A stretch of DNA of 64,000 nucleotides from NCBI RefSeq assembly GCF_016801865.2, contig NC_068938.1:221232663-221296662 (forward strand). Reading direction: 5' to 3'. The stretch is from Culex pipiens pallens (Eukaryota > Arthropoda > Insecta > Diptera > Culicidae). The position numbers and the translations under genes were made by a program. How positions within the stretch are numbered: the first letter of the stretch is position 1; every line of letters starts with the position of its first letter. A model generated the notes under the pieces. It searched no databases. It was not told the DNA's origin and saw nothing but the letters and a program-made list of their open reading frames with translations. Positions 59,174 through 64,000 of this stretch are shown here, one piece after another.

Positions 59174-59180
59174 GTAGGTG
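59172..59180 (+). promoter_or_regulatory. 5' splice site of the CrebA exon
   Basis: ACG then GTAGGTG. It splits a codon after its first base (phase 1). Family alignment expects an acidic residue after KMD, which a G-starting codon allows. Reading on into the intron would give a Gly and then unrelated residues. Confidence 0.85.
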
Positions 59181-59792
59181 GATTGACATTTTGCGATTTG
59201 GGATGTTTTTCGTCAAATCGATCGCAATAGGTTTTTAAACATGGGATTTTACTGAAAATTGAGTTGCTACCTTCAACAACATCATTTCGACGGAAGCTTC
59301 TGTTTGAACAAGTGTCATCAGCTTGATATGTTTTTCAGTTTACAATTATCTTGGCGTGTTTTGCTAGCGTGATATAATCAAGTTTTTGTTTTAGCCACAA
59401 ATTGGCACAGCTGCTTTTTGGTACTTTTTTTGAACACACAAGCTCCTAAACTGACGTCAATGATGCGCCTCATAGACTCGCCTTCGAATATTTGAAGGTC
59501 ACATTTGGTAATCAAATCTGTTTCGACTTCGACCGCGAACATCACTTGTCCAAATACAATGTTGCCATCCGCTGGTATTAAAAATGCATCAATTCACCTT
59601 AACACGAAGCGATAAGGTGGTAAATAAACATATATGCCAGACATAAAGATCAAGCCTCCTAATCAGCACATGCAGCGCACAGGTACTTTGCGCGAAAGTT
59701 TAAGGCCGCAGCGCAGGATTGATCCCGACGACCGTCATAAATTTTGCGCTACTAATGATGGTCCTTTCCCCCGCGGCCGGCCATCATATCCA

Positions 59793-60229
59793 AGTAGGCC
59801 TCGCACTCACGAAATGTCAAGCCATTTGTCCTGGTGGTGGTGGCGGTGTCTAGCCGGACTTAGCCTACTTTGATGTGAGTGTGCGGGTCCGTAACATTAA
59901 ATTTCCGTGCGATCTTTGATCTGTGGACGCTCCGCGCGCGCTCAGTCTTTATGTCAATATTTGAAGTGATCTTTACCCGAGAAGACTTACTTGTGCGGCT
60001 AAGCCTACTTCGACTGGGAACCCAGCGCTCACGGGGATGGCATTTCTGTCGGCACACTCTGAATTTCTTTTATATATCTGTTGGTATGTTCTAAAATGAG
60101 AAACGTCTATCAAAATATTACCACCAGACTCGGGGGGCCAATTACGCTCTTCAGCGCCGTTGCCGACGACCAGAGTAATCCAATCCGTGGTCCAACGCAC
60201 GCAACGAACCGTCTAACCCACAGCCTACT
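59793..60229. repeat. Cluster of four GCCTACT-type heptamers
   Basis: AGTAGGC at 59793 and GCCTACT at 59863, 60003 and 60223, within 437 bp of the second CrebA intron. This is the densest cluster in the window. Function unknown; see findings. Confidence 0.6.
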
Positions 60230-61339
60230 GCAATCAATGCCCGCTCGCGAAGCAAAAAAAAACGAACCAAGTTACGAGCGGGGATTGATCCCTGCGATCG
60301 TTCGCACCACAGAAGCGACATTACGGTTTTGCAATTATTTAATACGGAGCTATAAAATTGCCCATTTCATGGCTTAGCGCCGATGACATTTCGAAGGGTG
60401 TGCGATATTGATTACATTAGCCTCGTTTTATGGCTGTTTAGCGCGGGGCTGGACGATGAAAGGGACTTAAGCGCGGCTTAATTTAGTACTTGTGGGGAAG
60501 ATGATGCGCAACAATGTTCTAACATTGTTGCAAGGTGGGTCGAGTTGGCGTCCAGGTGGACTGGAGTTCGAGCCGGATACAATTGAATGTCATGGTTGAT
60601 TTAGTGGCTTAGCAGGATGCTTAGCGGAATCGTTGGGGTCGAGGCAATTGTTGGGCAATATAATTAATTAGCGATTTCACATCTTTTAGCATTGAACCGG
60701 ATGGCATTGTGCTGCACTTGATGACGTGAGCCAAGTGGAATTTTTTGCATTCGTATAAAATTGAATTTTTTTTCGGACTTGGCCATAACTCGGAATTGCT
60801 GGAAGATTGATCCGACTTGAGTTTGTTTTGGGAGAATATTTCGGAAAAATGCCTATAACCTTTATACTAAATAACTTAATTAAATTTTTAAATAAAAAAA
60901 GTGTCAGTTTTAAATTGATTTTAGAGGGAATTTTCAGCAAAAATGATTATTATAAAAGAATATTAAAATCTGACCACCTTGACGTGGAATATCGTCATAA
61001 AATTTTGACACACATGATTTCTAGAAAAACATTAAAAACAAAAAAAAACATAATTTCTGCAAAAATTATAAAAAAATATTATAAAGTATCACCAAATGCT
61101 TTCAACATTTAAACAGTTATACTACCAAAAAAATGTCAAAAATCAATGAAATTATGAAAATCTTTATTGCTTTATGTTCAATTTCCAAAAAAAATCAAAA
61201 TAAGCAATTTGTAATTGTTTACATTTTTGCAAATAGACGTTTGTTTGTATTTTTTTTTGCAATAAAAAAGGTATACAAAAAAATTGCCTATGTTTTTAAT
61301 TATTCTTTTTCCTTTAAAATTTTATTTTTCAAAGTCCAG

Positions 61340-61450
61340 AAAATTGCACAATTTAAGTTTAGTGTATATCCATTTCCAAATTTAAAACCTTTAAGTGCTC
61401 TAAACACTGCTGTCCCTACTCAAACTGTAGTCCCGATTCGCCCCAGATGA
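61340..61450. mobile_element. 3' fragment of the CCGTCATCTGG MITE
   Basis: Ends TAGTCCCGATTCGCCCCAGA then TGACGGTA, like the right end of 20863-21058. The matching left terminus is not present upstream, so it is truncated. Confidence 0.65.
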
Positions 61451-61884
61451 CGGTACCAATATCTCAGAAACCATTAGGTCCTTTTTTAATGTTAAAAAAT
61501 GAAACATTTGGAAATTTTCTGTTATTTTTTGCTAAGAAAATATTTTTAAAATTTTGGAATCAAAATAAACATTTTAGAAAGGTCAAATGTTCAATATGAT
61601 GCCCTTTTGAAATGTGAAGAGTTGATTTCAAAATGTTTTATCATTGAAAATATTTACATTGCTTTTTTTTATTTCTCTTACGATTGAAAATTTCTCAACG
61701 CTTTGAAAAAATATTTTCAGGAATGAAGTTAAGTTGCTATATCTTGAATCTTTTTCCAAAATGCGTTGTATTTGTCCTCTTAAAAATAAAAAAAATCAAA
61801 AGACTAAAGAAGGTAGGCTAGAGTTTCGAGTGTTGCAAAATCTGCTACCGAAGTAATGTATTTTTGAAATATGCTGATTTTTTT

Positions 61885-62100
61885 TTAAATAAGTAAGACC
61901 GTTGCAAATATTTTTCAAAGTTATTGTATGCTCCCCCCCTTCAAAATTGGTCCGAAAAATCAGGGAGCAAAAAAATATTTTTTCAAAAATCTTCAAAATT
62001 TTAATGAAAATAGAAGTCAAATCCACTTGCAATAATCAAAAACGCATTTTTCTGCATTCATAATCATATTTAGCATTTTTAAATCAAATTCCAATGTACA
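61885..62100. repeat. Dispersed GACCGTTGCAAATATTT repeat, fairly intact copy
   Basis: Runs from AAGACCGTTGCAAATATTTT to a CATAATCATATTTAGCAT block. The left part also occurs at 19945 and 26122, the right part at 30540 and 45420. This copy shows the two parts joined, which proves that the 26237-30490 block interrupts the copy at 26122. Confidence 0.6.
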
Positions 62101-64000
62101 GACCGCAAAACTTTTTTTTGCAAAAAAAATTGTGAATACTTAGGTATTTTGGAAACTATTAATTGCAAAACAACTAGGCAGGTGCAAAATGCATTTTTAA
62201 ACAAATTGTTCATTCAAATGTGGCTCGTAAATCCAATTTTTTACTTTTTTGGTAAGAGTCGAGGGGCATAAACTTCAAAAAATATTGGCAACGGCTTAAA
62301 ATACTGTTAGCGGCTTAAACCATTATTAGTTAGTCTGATATTATTTCAAAGCACACTTTTTTAGGGAAAATGTTTAGGACGAGGGGGGGGGGGATGTTAT
62401 TGCTCTAAAAGAAATATAAATATTTTAAACTCTGTAGCTATTGTCATATTTGTAAAACTTTTAACAATATGATATCAAAGCTTAAAAACCTCTTCATTAT
62501 TTTTTTAAACTTAAATTGAGTGCTGAAAAACTGATATAGGACAATTATGTGATGACATTTTCGCATGTGAAGATTTGGCTTAACCATTCAAAACTTTTTA
62601 CTTCTACTTAGAAACTTAGTCAATCAGATATTTTTGAAATATCTTCTCTTAAAATTTAATAATTTTATTAGAAAGCTACTTCCATTTGGAGATAACTTAT
62701 TTGTTCAAATACATATATTCTCTACGGCAAACAATAATAATTACAGTTATTCCAAACCACTTGTCATTACAACAGACGTTCCACTCTGTCAGCTCCAAAT
62801 TGCCTCACAAAAAACGAGAAAGATTGCATCAACCAAAGTGCAGTTAACTGGCGACAAATTAATTCAATCGGCCGAGCTTACCGCAGAGATTGATCAAACA
62901 ATGCGATAGAGAGCCCTGTCCCAAAGGGCCTCAACCATCGTGACATGATCAAACACATCTGTTGGGACCCCCCGAAAAAAAAAAAAAAAAAAAAAACAGT
63001 CATAAAAAAGTCAACTTTCCGTCGCACGGCGTGACTGGTGTGACAAATTTGCCTTCATTGAATTCCTCCCACCGTCCAAACGGAGACCCTTTGACATTCT
63101 AAGTCCGAAAAAAGTTGAGCGAAAACGATTATATTCAAATTGGATCGCGATGTGGTGCACTCGTTTTTCATCGAACTTCATACGATCACGGGAGTTATTT
63201 ATTCAAATTGAAACACTTTTTCGATTCCCTTTTTTTTGCGCGTCGTCGTCGTCGTCGTGATTGTTCCTTTTTGTCGATCTTTCGAAAGTCCGTTCAACCG
63301 ACTCCGACTTGTAATTGCATGCGGTGAGCTCATACCCCATATCGATTGGGTAATACAGCGGGGGCTCTTGAAGCGGTACCGCTTGTTTTATGTCTCAATC
63401 AGGTTGCCGCGGCCAACCGACTCCGAACCGGTCGTCGCGGTGACAATTCCGTCCAACCTTACTGGCGGAATTCTGGTCTGCTCGAGTTTTGCATATCTCT
63501 CTCTTTCTCTTTCTTCGGGGCGAGATGTTTTTATGTGATTTTATGCTTCTTCACGACGTTCGTCGCAACTGGCCCGCAAAAGTGATTCGCTTGTAAATCG
63601 GTCGCCCCCGATAAGATATTACCTAGAAATGTCGGAGCAACCGGCGGAGAAAAGAAATGTGGCGCGAACCGGAATTGACATCAATGATAGCGCGCCTGAC
63701 TGGGGTCCAAGTTGGCCTTGACGAGCGCACGCGCAGCGCCCGCACGGTTTTTCGGCGCAAATTGCCGGGGCAATCAATCAAAACAGTACAAGCGTTTGCC
63801 GACGCCGCCTACTACAAGCCAACTAAAAGCATACTTGAAATGCTCTAATTGAAAAGAGCAGAGCCTGACTCTGGGGCAAGATAACAACGCGCCCAGCGGA
63901 AACGGCTTGTTGCGGACGTTCTACCAAGCGGAACCCAACCTACCCGAAAAAGGGTTGATGCGTGAAAACTGGCCCTAATCAAATCAATGAGACTGATTGC

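Larger units (their letters stand above)
59174..64000 (+). other. CrebA: Next CrebA intron, 5' portion, no coding sequence seen
   Basis: The next conserved block of the family (acidic DDEC/Y-PAIS type) does not appear in any frame, so the following exon is beyond the window. 59174-60700 and 62700-64000 are GC-mixed and look single-copy; 60750-62600 is AT-rich with degenerate dispersed repeats. There is a 21-A run near 62976 and a GTC microsatellite near 63241. Confidence 0.6.

Noticed and set aside
58896..59216. Frames on both strands overlapping the CrebA exon
   Set aside because: Shadows of a GC-rich coding exon; low-complexity Asp/Arg-rich translations.
1..64000. Endogenous viral element
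   Set aside because: I looked for polymerase, nucleoprotein or integrase motifs in the translated frames and saw none.

Overview
This window looks like part of the genome of a culicine mosquito, most likely Culex. The reasons are the mix of GC-rich single-copy stretches with AT-rich repeat blocks, tRNA-derived SINEs (one with two tRNA-like modules), many short TIR elements, a Helitron with mosquito-type termini, and one unmistakable dipteran protein-coding exon. The species call is inference; no marker gene settles it.

The only coding sequence I can name is one 232-bp exon at 58942-59173 on the plus strand. It encodes the N-terminal activation region of CrebA, the insect CREB3L1/CREB3L2-type bZIP factor (motif EHSYSL with a PDSP motif after it). 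It has a textbook acceptor and donor. I find no credible earlier CrebA coding exon in the window, so about 58.9 kb upstream is probably the 3' part of one very long intron, and 59174-64000 is the start of the next intron.

In that long intron are two plus-strand sites where a strong polypyrimidine tract and CAG run straight into a strong 5' splice site: 4076/4077 and 25045/25046. These are the hallmarks of recursive splice sites (zero-nucleotide exons, ratchet points) as known from long Drosophila introns. With the real acceptor at 58941 they would divide the intron into steps of about 21.0 and 33.9 kb. Their strand and order fit CrebA transcription, and they are the most interesting functional prediction here.

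Layout: 1-3152 is a large palindrome (foldback-type element) built of 144-bp tandem units. 3153-13573 is mostly single-copy, GC-mixed DNA with the first recursive site and a 100-N gap. 13574-21502 is mobile-element rich: a retroposed insertion with a 23-bp target duplication, a 1.67-kb hAT element with a two-module SINE inside, a Harbinger-like MITE, a TA-flanked MITE and a Helitron. 21503-26236 is single-copy, with the second recursive site. 26237-31200 is a satellite block (141-bp, 164-bp, CA and 10-bp arrays). 32480-33908 is a Mutator-like element with a 9-bp target duplication. 33918-51864 is mainly single-copy GC-rich DNA with a second hAT element, a SINE, dispersed repeats and an 18-bp palindromic array. 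51865-57440 holds a near-perfect 283-bp hairpin, a 227-bp triplication and small MITEs. The CrebA exon and following intron close the window.

A further signal cuts across the feature classes: the heptamer GCCTACT (or AGTAGGC) occurs 32 times by my reading, against roughly six expected, mostly in the single-copy parts. Apart from the CrebA exon, the open reading frames I examined show no convincing protein-family signature; long ones in the 144-bp and 141-bp arrays stay open because the repeat length is a multiple of three.
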